7,828 bases of DNA from Thermoleophilaceae bacterium (GTDB taxonomy: Bacteria > Actinomycetota > Thermoleophilia > Solirubrobacterales > Thermoleophilaceae): assembly GCA_013812485.1 (NCBI GenBank), contig JACCTJ010000362.1, forward strand, positions 1-7,828, written 5' to 3'. Numbering within the stretch: the first letter of the stretch is position 1; each line of letters starts with the position of its first letter. Under the pieces are notes generated by a model. It saw nothing but the letters and a program-made list of their open reading frames with translations, had not been told where the DNA came from and ran no database searches. Position numbers and translations under genes: made by a program. Positions 1-6,004 of the stretch are shown one piece after another.

Positions 1-94
1 GCACCCGTTCGAGGTCGGTGCCGTAGGCGAGGTCGCCCATGAGCGCCTCGCCCGACAGCTTCAGGAGGACGCGCCCGAAGGCGGGCTGCGTCAC
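1..94 (-). CDS. pyrH: UMP kinase PyrH, N-terminal fragment (cut by window edge)
   Basis: Only the first 31 codons are present. They open with GTG (94-92) and read MTQPAFGRVLLKLSGEALMG, which carries the N-terminal phosphate-binding motif K-L-S-G-E-A-L (residues 12-18) typical of bacterial UMP kinases. The family phosphorylates UMP to UDP with ATP in the cytoplasm, in pyrimidine nucleotide synthesis. The start overlaps the tsf stop in a GTGA box (94-91), so translation is probably coupled to tsf. The order rpsB-tsf-pyrH is among the most conserved in bacteria and supports the call despite the short fragment. The rest of the gene lies beyond position 1. Confidence 0.86.
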   Translation of the reverse strand, partial: MTQPAFGRVLLKLSGEALMGDLAYGTDLERV

Positions 95-696
95 GCCCCG
101 ACCTGGAAGCGGGCGAAGCGCCGGACGACGACGTTCTCGCCCGTCTGCCCCGCGAGCTCCGCGCGCAGCTGCTCGATCGTCTTGCCCTCGTACTTGTCGC
201 CGTTGACGTGGGGCTGATGGAGCAGGACGACCTCCTCCATCCACTTGCGCAGCTTGCCCTCGGCGATCCTCGCCCGCACGTTCTCGGGCTTGTCGGCGGC
301 CTGCTGCTCGAAGACGCGCAGCTCGGCCTGCTTGTCGTCGTCGGGGATCTCGTCCTCGCTGACGAAGCGGGTCGTCGGCGACGCGGCGATGTGCAGCGCG
401 ATGTCCTTGGCGAAGGCGATGAAGTCCTCGTTGCGGGCCACGAAGTCGGTGTTGCAGTCGACCTCGACGAGCACGCCCACCTTGCCGTTGGCGTGGATGT
501 AGGACTGGACGGTGCCCTCGGTCGTCTCGCGGCCGGCGAGCTTGCCGACCTGCTTGCCGAGCTTGACCTTCAGCTGCTCGACCGCCTTGTCGAGGTCGCC
601 ACCGGACTCCTGCAGAGCGGCCTTGCAGTCCATCATGCCCGCGCCCGTGCGCTCGCGCAGGGCCTTGACGTCGCCGGCGGCGACGGGAGTGCTCAC
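91..696 (-). CDS. tsf: Translation elongation factor Ts (short form)
   Basis: EF-Ts is the cytoplasmic guanine-nucleotide exchange factor that releases GDP from EF-Tu. The 201-residue product has the N-terminal UBA-like module (about residues 8-45, with LRERTGAGMMDCKAAL) and the core nucleotide-exchange motif T-D-F-V-A-R-N at residues 83-89, whose Asp-Phe pair inserts near the EF-Tu nucleotide site. It ends in the conserved VVVRRFARFQVG block. At 201 residues it is much shorter than the roughly 280-residue E. coli protein and close to the short Thermus-type form, so one core subdomain is probably reduced; both ends look intact. The GTG start (696-694) overlaps the rpsB stop as GTGA, and its own stop overlaps the pyrH start the same way, indicating one cotranscribed and coupled operon. 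Confidence 0.97.
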   Translation of the reverse strand: MSTPVAAGDVKALRERTGAGMMDCKAALQESGGDLDKAVEQLKVKLGKQVGKLAGRETTEGTVQSYIHANGKVGVLVEVDCNTDFVARNEDFIAFAKDIALHIAASPTTRFVSEDEIPDDDKQAELRVFEQQAADKPENVRARIAEGKLRKWMEEVVLLHQPHVNGDKYEGKTIEQLRAELAGQTGENVVVRRFARFQVGA

Positions 697-1640
697 TGGC
701 CGCCCGCCTGTCCCTCTCCGGCGGGCCGAGGCTGGGCGCCCGCGCGGGACTGCGCCGACTGCGCCGCCTGGGTCACCTGCGGGTCGGCCTCGACCTCCGG
801 GCCGGGGGCGGCCTGGGCCGCGGCCGCGGCCTCGCGGGCCGCCTGCTCCTCGGCCTCGCGCCGGGTTTGCGCCTCAGCCTCGCGCCGGGCACGCTCCTCC
901 GCCTCGCGGGCCGCCTGCTCCTCGGCCTCGCGACGAGCCTTCTCCTCCTCGGCGCGGAAGCGGGCGGCGCTGTCGCGGACCACGTCGCCGATGGCCTCGA
1001 CCACGACCCGGCAGGAGCGCATGCCGTCGTCGTTGCCGGGGATCGGGTACGCGACAGGGCCCGGATCGACGTTCGAGTCGACGAGCGCGATGATCGGCAG
1101 GTTGAGGCGCCGGGCCTCCCGCACCGCGAGCTCCTCGGTCTTCAGGTCGACGATGAAGACGGCGTCGGGGACGCGCTGCATGTCGCGCACGCCACCCAGG
1201 TTGGTCGTCAGCTTCTCGAGCTCGGCCTCGGCGGCGATCCGCTCGCGCACCGGCAGGAGATCGAGGGTGCCGTCTTCCTTCCAGTTGTGGAGCTGGTGCA
1301 GACGGTCGATCCGCCCCGAGATCGTGCCGAAGTTAGTCAGCAGGCCACCGAGCCAGCGCTGGTCGATGTAGGGCATGCCGGCGGCGAGGGCGGTCTCGCG
1401 CACCGCATCGCGCGCCTGCTTCTTCGTGCCGACGAAAAGCACGCTGCCGCCGCGGGCGGCGATCCCGGACGCGAACTCGCGCGCCTCGTGCAGCAGCACG
1501 TCGGTCTTCTGGAGGTCGATGATGTGTATGCCCCCGCGCTCGCCGAAGATGAAGCGGCGCATGCGGGGGTTCCAGCGTCTCGTCTGATGGCCGAAGTGGA
1601 CTCCGGCCTCGAGCAGCTCTTTGATCCCTACGTCGGGCAC
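693..1640 (-). CDS. rpsB: 30S ribosomal protein S2 with a long charged C-terminal extension
   Basis: S2 binds the head-body junction of the small ribosomal subunit and is assembled late. Residues 1 to about 226 match the family along its length: GVHFGHQTRRWNPRM near residues 13-27, FIFGERGGIHIIDL after it, QRWLGGLLTNF near 95-105, and the P-D-A-V-F-I-V-D and LVDSNVDPGPVAYPIPGNDD blocks. The chosen start is GTG at 1640, preceded by a strong purine-rich ribosome-binding site (AAGGAA, 1650-1645). The protein is 315 residues. The last ~88 are an Ala/Glu/Arg-rich, probably helical tail with a 24-residue internal repeat (about 237-271), followed by an Ala/Gln/Pro-rich end; this is well beyond the usual ~230-260 residues. 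It is first in the rpsB-tsf-pyrH operon. S2 represses its own operon in E. coli; whether that holds here is unknown. Confidence 0.98.
   Translation of the reverse strand: MPDVGIKELLEAGVHFGHQTRRWNPRMRRFIFGERGGIHIIDLQKTDVLLHEAREFASGIAARGGSVLFVGTKKQARDAVRETALAAGMPYIDQRWLGGLLTNFGTISGRIDRLHQLHNWKEDGTLDLLPVRERIAAEAELEKLTTNLGGVRDMQRVPDAVFIVDLKTEELAVREARRLNLPIIALVDSNVDPGPVAYPIPGNDDGMRSCRVVVEAIGDVVRDSAARFRAEEEKARREAEEQAAREAEERARREAEAQTRREAEEQAAREAAAAAQAAPGPEVEADPQVTQAAQSAQSRAGAQPRPAGEGQAGGQ
829..932 (-). repeat. In-frame 72-bp-period repeat in the rpsB tail
   Basis: A 32-bp segment at 829-860 recurs exactly at 901-932, 72 bp apart, which is 24 codons. On the coding strand both copies encode the same R-E-A-E-E-Q-A-A-R-E-A block of S2. 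The segment between them encodes similar Arg/Glu/Ala residues, so the array reads as about one and a half copies of a 24-residue unit. The nucleotide identity of the two copies suggests fairly recent duplication or ongoing slippage. Confidence 0.85.
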
Positions 1641-1673
1641 TCGGTTCCTTCCCTTGGGGGCATGTCGAGATTC

Positions 1674-1730
1674 CGCCGGGCGCTACGCGGGACCCGGCGC
1701 CCTACGGCGCTCGGGCAGGGGCCGCGCCGT
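1674..1730 (-). promoter_or_regulatory. Two tandem hairpins in the rpsB leader
   Basis: In the 155-bp gap between rluD and rpsB there are two adjacent perfect inverted repeats. One pairs 1704-1710 with 1724-1730 (7 bp, 13-nt loop). The other pairs 1674-1680 with 1693-1699 (7 bp, 12-nt loop) and ends 33 nt before the rpsB start codon. Only 3 nt separate the two elements. Nearly all pairs are G-C, so they should be stable, but neither is followed by a U-run, so they do not look like intrinsic terminators. A structured 5' leader for S2 autoregulation is one possible role. GC-rich DNA makes chance stems common, hence the modest confidence. Confidence 0.4.
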
Positions 1731-1764
1731 CTCCGGCGGGGTTGGGGTGGACTGCGGGCAGCAC

Positions 1765-1770
1765 AGGATA
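1765..1770 (-). promoter_or_regulatory. Candidate -10 element for rpsB-tsf-pyrH
   Basis: On the minus strand the hexamer TATCCT fits the TAnnnT pattern of housekeeping -10 elements and is the most obvious AT-leaning spot between rluD and rpsB. Transcription from it would begin near 1757, giving a leader of about 115 nt that contains both hairpins. No convincing -35 hexamer lies 16-18 bp upstream, so this is a weak prediction. Confidence 0.3.
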
Positions 1771-1795
1771 GGGCACGCCTGCGGGCTTGCCCGGC

Positions 1796-2758
1796 TCAGT
1801 CCTCGCGGCGCGCGCCCGGCGGGGACTCGGCGCGCGCCCGCTCGAGGGCGGCCTCGAGATCGCCGGGCAGGGCCGACTCGAAGTCGAGCTCCTCGCCGGT
1901 GAGCGGGTGCACGAAGCCGAGGCGGGAGCTGTGCAGGAACTGGCGCTCGAGGCCGAGGCGGGCGCCGCTCGACCGGCCTCCGTAGCGCGCATCGCCGCAG
2001 ACGGGATGCTCGATGGCCGCAAGGTGGGCGCGGATCTGGTGGGTACGGCCGGTCTCGAGGCGCAGCGCGAGCAGTGCCGTGCGGGCGAGGGCCTCGCGGA
2101 TCTCGAAGTGGGTGCGGGCCGAGCGCGGCCGGTCGCTGGTCGTCGAGATCAGCGTGCGGTCGGCGCGGTCGCGGCCGACCGGGGCGTCGATGGTCCCGCT
2201 GCGCGCGTCGGGAATATCCTCGACGAGCGCAACGTACTCCCGGCGGAGCTCGCGGCGGCGCAGCGCCTCGCTCAGAGCGGCGTGGACCGCCTCGGAGCGG
2301 GCGACGACGAGCAGCCCGGAGGTGTCGCGGTCGAGGCGGTGGACGATGCCGGGGCGATCCGGAGGACCTCCGGCGGCGCGACCGGCGAGAGCCTGGGCGA
2401 GGGTGCCGTGCGCCTGGCCGTGCCCGGGGTGGACGACCACCCCGGCCGGCTTGTCGACCACGATCAGGTGGTCGTCCTCGAAGACGACGGTGTGCAGGAC
2501 GCTCGCACCCGCGGCACCCGCGGCACCCGCGGCCTCGCCTGTCCCGCCCTCCGCCGGAGCGTGGAGCTCGACGACCACGCGTTCGCCCGGGGTCAGCCGG
2601 TGGCGCTTGAGCCGAGCGCGGCCGCCGACCTGCACGCGGCCGGCCTCGATCAGCCGCTGCGCGGCGGCACGGGTCCCGATCTCAGGCGAGGCCGCGAGGT
2701 AGACGTCGAGACGCGCCCCCGCATCTTCGGCGCCGGCGCTCAGCTCGAGTCGTGGCAA
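1796..2758 (-). CDS. rluD: RluA/RluD-family pseudouridine synthase
   Basis: This enzyme isomerises uridine to pseudouridine in RNA; close relatives modify 23S rRNA, but the exact target cannot be read from sequence. An S4 RNA-binding domain (about residues 14-65, ARLDVYLA...GRVQVGGRARLKR) precedes the catalytic domain (about 88-310). The catalytic domain contains DKPAGVVVHPG (102-112) and the active-site motif HRLDRDTSG, with catalytic Asp143. It also has the ETGRTHQIRAHL motif near the C-terminus. I chose a TTG start at 2758, giving 320 residues beginning MPRLELSAG just before the S4 domain. Longer in-frame starts add Arg-rich sequence that is antisense-like shadow of lspA, but the ribosome-binding site is poor, so the start is uncertain. 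The gene overlaps the lspA stop by 19 bp. The lspA-rluD pairing is common in Gram-positive bacteria. Confidence 0.93.
   Translation of the reverse strand: MPRLELSAGAEDAGARLDVYLAASPEIGTRAAAQRLIEAGRVQVGGRARLKRHRLTPGERVVVELHAPAEGGTGEAAGAAGAAGASVLHTVVFEDDHLIVVDKPAGVVVHPGHGQAHGTLAQALAGRAAGGPPDRPGIVHRLDRDTSGLLVVARSEAVHAALSEALRRRELRREYVALVEDIPDARSGTIDAPVGRDRADRTLISTTSDRPRSARTHFEIREALARTALLALRLETGRTHQIRAHLAAIEHPVCGDARYGGRSSGARLGLERQFLHSSRLGFVHPLTGEELDFESALPGDLEAALERARAESPPGARRED
2505..2531 (-). repeat. Three tandem 9-bp repeats in the rluD linker
   Basis: The plus-strand unit gcacccgcg occurs three times exactly and in tandem. On the coding strand it gives an Ala-Ala-Gly tripeptide repeat at residues 77-84, in the flexible linker between the S4 and catalytic domains of the pseudouridine synthase. 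Because the unit is three codons, gain or loss of a copy keeps the frame, so linker length may vary between strains. Confidence 0.85.
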
Positions 2759-3339
2759 TGCGCCGATTCGCCGCCCGCGCGCGGGCGACCTGCGCCCGGC
2801 CGCGGGCTCGACGGGGCAGCGCTCGCGCCCTCCTCGCCAGTGCCCCGCGTGGCTTCGGGCTCCTCCTTGCGACCCTCCGCGACGTAGAGGACCCCGAGCA
2901 CCCCAAGGACGATCGACATGTCGGCGAGGTTGAACGCCGGCCAGAACGACGGGTCGATGAAGTCGACCACGGCGCCGATCCGACCCCGGTCGATCAGGTT
3001 GCCGGCGGCGCCGCCGAGCACCATCCCGATCGGTAGCCACAGCAGCGGCCGGTCAGCGCGCGCCGCGAAGAAGACGAGCAGGACGCCGACCGCGATCGCC
3101 ACGAGCGCGACGATCACGGCGTCCCCCGCGCCGGCGAGGGCGCCAAAGGCGATCCCCGTGTTACGCGAGACGCTCAGGTCGAGCCCGAAGAACACGCTCT
3201 CGGGCTGCCCCGGAGCGAGCGAGGCGAGGGCCAGCGCCTTGGTCGCCTGGTCGAGCGCCGCGACGACGGCGAGCACGAGCGCCGCGAGCGCGAACGCCCT
3301 GAGCCTCGAGACGCTCCCTGCCTCGGGTGAGCCGCCCAC
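2740..3339 (-). CDS. lspA: Lipoprotein signal peptidase (signal peptidase II)
   Basis: LspA is an inner-membrane aspartic protease that removes the signal peptide from prolipoproteins after lipidation. The 199-residue product shows four hydrophobic segments: about 13-30, 73-93, 99-115 and 135-153. All family blocks are present: S-R-N-T-G-I-A-F-G (58-66), GGAAGNLIDR (109-118), VVDFID with catalytic Asp126, and FNLADMSI with catalytic Asp140. The GTG start at 3339 is supported by a GAGGA ribosome-binding site (3349-3345) that abuts the yggT stop, leaving only 8 bp between genes. The last ~44 residues form a Pro/Gly/Glu/Arg-rich, probably disordered cytoplasmic tail beyond the usual ~160 residues. 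Its end overlaps rluD. Confidence 0.97.
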   Translation of the reverse strand: MGGSPEAGSVSRLRAFALAALVLAVVAALDQATKALALASLAPGQPESVFFGLDLSVSRNTGIAFGALAGAGDAVIVALVAIAVGVLLVFFAARADRPLLWLPIGMVLGGAAGNLIDRGRIGAVVDFIDPSFWPAFNLADMSIVLGVLGVLYVAEGRKEEPEATRGTGEEGASAAPSSPRPGAGRPRAGGESAHCHDSS

Positions 3340-3347
3340 CGGCGTCC

Positions 3348-3662
3348 TCAGCCCCCGATCAGCCCGACGATGACGCCCTGCAGGATGATCAGCAGGAAGA
3401 TCCCGATCACCGGGCTGAGGTCGAGCGCCGCGGGCCCGATCCGTATCGGCGGGATGAAGCGGCGGAACAGGTTGAGGTAGGGACTCGTCACGTCCTCCAC
3501 GAAGCCGATGACCGTCCGCAGCGCCGGGTTGTAGGGCATGCGCGGGATCCACGAGAGCACGATCCGCACGATGATCAGGGCGACGTAGACCGTGAACAGG
3601 GTGTCGACGTAGGCCGCGATGTCCGCACGGCCGATCGCGGCCAGGAGGGGCACGGCGCTCAT
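3348..3662 (-). CDS. yggT: YggT/YlmG family membrane protein
   Basis: This is a small integral membrane protein of 104 residues. It has two hydrophobic segments, about residues 17-38 and 83-103, joined by a loop with YLNLFRRFIPP and the LDLSPVIGI block, which are the diagnostic family features. The biochemical role of YggT is not settled; homologues (YlmG in Gram-positives, CCB3-related proteins in chloroplasts) are linked to cell division, nucleoid distribution or osmotic tolerance. It begins with ATG at 3662, overlapping the proC stop as ATGA, so the two are probably translationally coupled. The proC-yggT pairing is familiar from proteobacteria, whereas sepF-yggT proximity is a Gram-positive trait. 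Confidence 0.93.
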   Translation of the reverse strand: MSAVPLLAAIGRADIAAYVDTLFTVYVALIIVRIVLSWIPRMPYNPALRTVIGFVEDVTSPYLNLFRRFIPPIRIGPAALDLSPVIGIFLLIILQGVIVGLIGG

Positions 3663-4417
3663 CGCCGCCCGGCCTCGACGACGGCCGCCACCGCGTCGGC
3701 GAAGGCGGCTCGGACCCCGCCGCGCTCGAGCTCCGCGAGCCCCCGTGCGGTCGAGCCGCCAGGCGAGGTCACCCTCCGCCGCAACTCTCCCGGGTCGAGC
3801 CCGCCGTCCACGATCAGGGCCGCGGTGCCGGCCATGGTCTGTGAGGCCATCACACCGGCGCGCTCGGCCGGCAGGCCGTGGCGCACGCCCGCGTCGACCA
3901 GCGCCTCGACGACGAGCGCGAAGAAGGCGGGCGCGCAGCCCATGAGCGCGGTGGCCGGCTCGATGAGCGGCTCGTCGAGCTCGACGAGCGTACCGGCCCG
4001 GCCCATGAGACCGAGGAGCTCGCGCTCCGGGCCCTCCCCGGCGCGGGCGCCCGGCGCGTAACAGATGACCCCTCGGCGGGCCTCGACGGCGAGGTTCGGC
4101 ATGAACCGGTACACCGGCACCTCCGGGTAGGCGCGCTCGACCGCGGCGACGCTGGTGCCGCCGAGAATCGAGGCGACCGCGCCTGGGCGACCGCCGAGCT
4201 CGCCGGCGACCTCGTCGAGCTGCGCCGGCTTGTGGGCGAGGACCACGACGTCGGCGCGCTCTGACAGCTCCGCGGCCGAGTCGAGAGCCTCTCCTCCGAG
4301 CTCGATCGCCAGCGCCTGCGCCCGCGAGCGCTCGGCGTCGACCACGAGCAGGGGCTCGCCCAGCCCGCGCGCGAGCGCCGAGCCCATGTTGCCCGCTCCG
4401 ATCAGCCCGATGACCAT
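3659..4417 (-). CDS. proC: Pyrroline-5-carboxylate reductase
   Basis: ProC catalyses the last step of proline synthesis, reducing 1-pyrroline-5-carboxylate with NAD(P)H in the cytoplasm. The 252-residue protein begins with a Rossmann dinucleotide-binding motif, MVIGLIGAGNMGSAL. It has the VLAHKPAQ strand (around 59-66) and the MPN motif at 106-108. The C-terminal dimerisation domain carries the P5CR signature VTSPGGSTARGLAELE (216-231). The ATG at 4417 is chosen because the Rossmann strand starts at once; an upstream ATG adds residues unlike the family. There is no clear ribosome-binding site, but a TATTCT hexamer sits 9 nt upstream, so the transcript may be leaderless. It lies between sepF (69-bp gap) and yggT (4-bp overlap). 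Confidence 0.97.
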   Translation of the reverse strand: MVIGLIGAGNMGSALARGLGEPLLVVDAERSRAQALAIELGGEALDSAAELSERADVVVLAHKPAQLDEVAGELGGRPGAVASILGGTSVAAVERAYPEVPVYRFMPNLAVEARRGVICYAPGARAGEGPERELLGLMGRAGTLVELDEPLIEPATALMGCAPAFFALVVEALVDAGVRHGLPAERAGVMASQTMAGTAALIVDGGLDPGELRRRVTSPGGSTARGLAELERGGVRAAFADAVAAVVEAGRR

Positions 4418-4426
4418 GGCCCGCGA

Positions 4427-4432
4427 AGAATA
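4427..4432 (-). promoter_or_regulatory. Candidate -10 element of a leaderless proC promoter
   Basis: On the minus strand TATTCT matches TAnnnT and stands out in a gap that is otherwise almost all G and C. It ends 9 nt before the proC ATG, so transcription would begin at or within a few bases of the start codon. That agrees with the lack of a Shine-Dalgarno sequence before proC. No good -35 hexamer is visible. Leaderless mRNAs are common in Actinomycetota. Confidence 0.35.
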
Positions 4433-4486
4433 GGTGCCGCCCCGCCGATCCACGGCCGCGCGCCAGCCGCCCCCGCCCGCCGCGGG

Positions 4487-5041
4487 TCAGGACTGGTTGT
4501 AGAAGCCCTTCTCGATCAGCCGCGCGCGCTCCTCGGCGGAGACCTCGACGTTGGGCGGGGTGAGCATGAAGACCTTCTCGGCGACCTTCTGCATGCCCCC
4601 GTCGAGCGCGTAGGTCAGGCCCGAGGAGAAGTCGATCAGGCGCTTGGCCAGCTCGGTGTCGGTCCCCTGGAGGTTGAGGATCACCGGCAGCTCGTTCTTG
4701 AACTGATCCGCGATCTGCTGGGCGTCGTTGAAGTTCTTCGGGACCACGAGGTGGACCTGAACGCCGGCGCGGCCGTTGGGGGGGACCGCGCGCAGCTGGC
4801 GGGTCGAGCGGCTCTCGGGCCGCTCGGGCTCGTCCGAGAAGATCTCGTCGATGTCGTCGCCGCCGCGGCGGCGGTTCGAGAGCCGTCGCACGTTCGGGCG
4901 CTCGCGGTAGCGCGAGCGCAGCTGGGTCTCGGGCTCCGGGTGGGGCTCGACCTCCTCGAGATCAGGCTCGTCGGGGTAGCGGTCGTCCTCGGCCAGGCCG
5001 AAGTAGACCATCGTCTTGTGCCAGGTGTCGCGGAGGGCCAT
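4487..5041 (-). CDS. sepF: Cell division protein SepF
   Basis: SepF tethers FtsZ to the membrane and helps organise the septal ring in Gram-positive bacteria. The 184-residue protein has a short N-terminal amphipathic segment (MALRDTWHKTMVYFGL) expected to bind membrane. An acidic then arginine-rich, disordered linker follows (about 18-90), then the globular SepF domain (about 93-168). That domain shows VHLVVPKNFNDAQQIAD, LQGTDTELAKRLIDFSSGLTYAL and KVFMLTPPNVEVS, which match the family closely. The C-terminal tail ends GFYNQS. The ATG at 5041 has a GAAAGG ribosome-binding site (5054-5049) 7 nt upstream. It is separated from its usual partners pgeF and yggS by the divergently read hydrolase, so it probably needs its own promoter in the 5042-5134 gap. 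ftsZ itself is not in the window. Confidence 0.96.
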   Translation of the reverse strand: MALRDTWHKTMVYFGLAEDDRYPDEPDLEEVEPHPEPETQLRSRYRERPNVRRLSNRRRGGDDIDEIFSDEPERPESRSTRQLRAVPPNGRAGVQVHLVVPKNFNDAQQIADQFKNELPVILNLQGTDTELAKRLIDFSSGLTYALDGGMQKVAEKVFMLTPPNVEVSAEERARLIEKGFYNQS

Positions 5042-5134
5042 CGCGGTGCCTTTCGCGCGCGCGGGCGAGAATCCTCGCGCGAGCGGTGGAAAAAGCCTCC
5101 GTCGAGGTTACAACCTGGCAACACGAGCGACGAC
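5042..5134. promoter_or_regulatory. Divergent intergenic region between sepF and the hydrolase gene
   Basis: This 93-bp gap lies between divergent start codons and should carry promoters for both genes. On the minus strand TAACCT (5110-5105) fits TAnnnT and is a weak -10 candidate for sepF. The sepF leader would then hold an imperfect hairpin, pairing 5062-5069 with 5074-5081 (7 of 8 pairs, 4-nt loop). No convincing -35 or plus-strand promoter was found. The A-run at 5090-5094 is the most AT-rich spot. Confidence 0.4.
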
Positions 5135-6004
5135 GTGACGAACGACGACAGACCCAACCCATTCGAAGTCCCGATTCCCGGCTCGGGCGCCCTGGCCGGC
5201 GAGATCTCCGGCACCGGTCACACCGTGGTGCTCCTCCACGGCCTCACGGCCACCCGGCGCTACGTCGTCCAGGGATCTCGCGGGCTTGAGCGCCAGGGCT
5301 TTCGCGTCATCGCCTACGACGCCCGCGGTCACGGCGCCTCCTCCCCCGCCCCCAGCCGTGAAGGTTACGAGTACTCGGACCTGACCGCCGACCTCGGACG
5401 CGTGCTCGACGACCTCGAGCTCGAGCGCTGCGTGCTGGCGGGCAGCTCGATGGGAGCGGCCACGGCGCTGGCCTTCGCGCTGGCCTCGCCGGAGCGGGTC
5501 GACGCGCTCGTGCAGATCACCCCGGCCTCGCGCGGCGGGCCGAGCGCCGAGGCGCGCGAGCTCGAGGCCTGGGACCGGCTCGCGGCCGGCCTGCGCGAGC
5601 GCGGCGTCGAGGGCTTCCTCGAGGCCTACGACCCGCCGGTGGCCGAGCGCTGGCGTGAGGCGCTCATGAGGGCTACTCGCCAGCGCCTCGAAGCCCACCA
5701 CGACCCCAGAGCGGTGGCCGACGCCGTCGAGGTCGTTCCCCGCTCGAGCGCCTTCGAGGGCGGCCTCGAGGCGCTGCGCTCGGTCGAGTCGCCCGTGCTC
5801 GTGGTCGGCAGCCGCGACTCCTCCGATCCCGGCCACCCGTTCGAGGTCGCCGAGGCCTACGTCGAGAGGCTGCCGCGCGCCGAGCTCGCCGTCGAGGACG
5901 AGGGTGAGGCGCCGCTGGCCTGGCAGGGGGCGAGGCTGTCTCGGAGGATCGCCGAGTTCCTGTCGCGGCGCCTGCCTCAGGAGGAGCCGGAGGCGCCCTC
6001 GTAG
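5135..6004 (+). CDS. Alpha/beta-fold hydrolase of unknown substrate
   Basis: The 289-residue protein has the alpha/beta-hydrolase layout. It shows the oxyanion-loop HG motif in TVVLLHGLTA (30-39), the YDARGHGAS strand-turn (61-69), and the nucleophile elbow G-S-S-M-G with probable nucleophile Ser105. An acid-bearing strand follows, PVLVVGSRDSSDPGHP (220-235), with Asp228 or Asp231. A histidine is expected on the last loop (about 250-262), but that segment reads EDEGEAPLAWQG with none; the nearest is His234. Substrate and activity are therefore open; esterase, lactonase or a non-hydrolytic role are all possible. The GTG start at 5135 is chosen because earlier in-frame codons run into antisense of sepF. 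It is the only plus-strand gene, divergent from sepF and overlapping the 3' end of yggS by 28 bp. No signal peptide is seen. Confidence 0.9.
   Translation: MTNDDRPNPFEVPIPGSGALAGEISGTGHTVVLLHGLTATRRYVVQGSRGLERQGFRVIAYDARGHGASSPAPSREGYEYSDLTADLGRVLDDLELERCVLAGSSMGAATALAFALASPERVDALVQITPASRGGPSAEARELEAWDRLAAGLRERGVEGFLEAYDPPVAERWREALMRATRQRLEAHHDPRAVADAVEVVPRSSAFEGGLEALRSVESPVLVVGSRDSSDPGHPFEVAEAYVERLPRAELAVEDEGEAPLAWQGARLSRRIAEFLSRRLPQEEPEAPS

Noticed and set aside
1783..1797. Possible intrinsic terminator after rluD (GGGC/GCCC inverted repeat)
   Set aside because: The stem is only about 4 bp with a very small loop, and no T-run follows on the minus strand.
208..1985. Long plus-strand open frames opposite tsf and rpsB
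   Set aside because: They are antisense shadows of strongly conserved minus-strand genes, produced by high GC content; their translations are low-complexity and match no family.
1702..2022. Small minus-strand open frame across the rluD 3' end and the rpsB leader
   Set aside because: It is a Ser/Ala/Pro-rich out-of-frame reading of rluD and the intergenic region without ribosome-binding site or family resemblance.
1787..2887. Long plus-strand open frame opposite rluD
   Set aside because: It mirrors the RluD codons (third-position GC bias) and shows no domain; the minus strand carries every catalytic motif.
5108..5836. Minus-strand open frame opposite the hydrolase
   Set aside because: The plus strand has the HG, DARGHGAS and GSSMG motifs in order; the opposite frame has none and is an artefact of base composition.
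5977..6004. Bidirectional terminator between the convergent hydrolase and yggS
   Set aside because: The two coding regions overlap and no stable stem with flanking T-runs is seen there.
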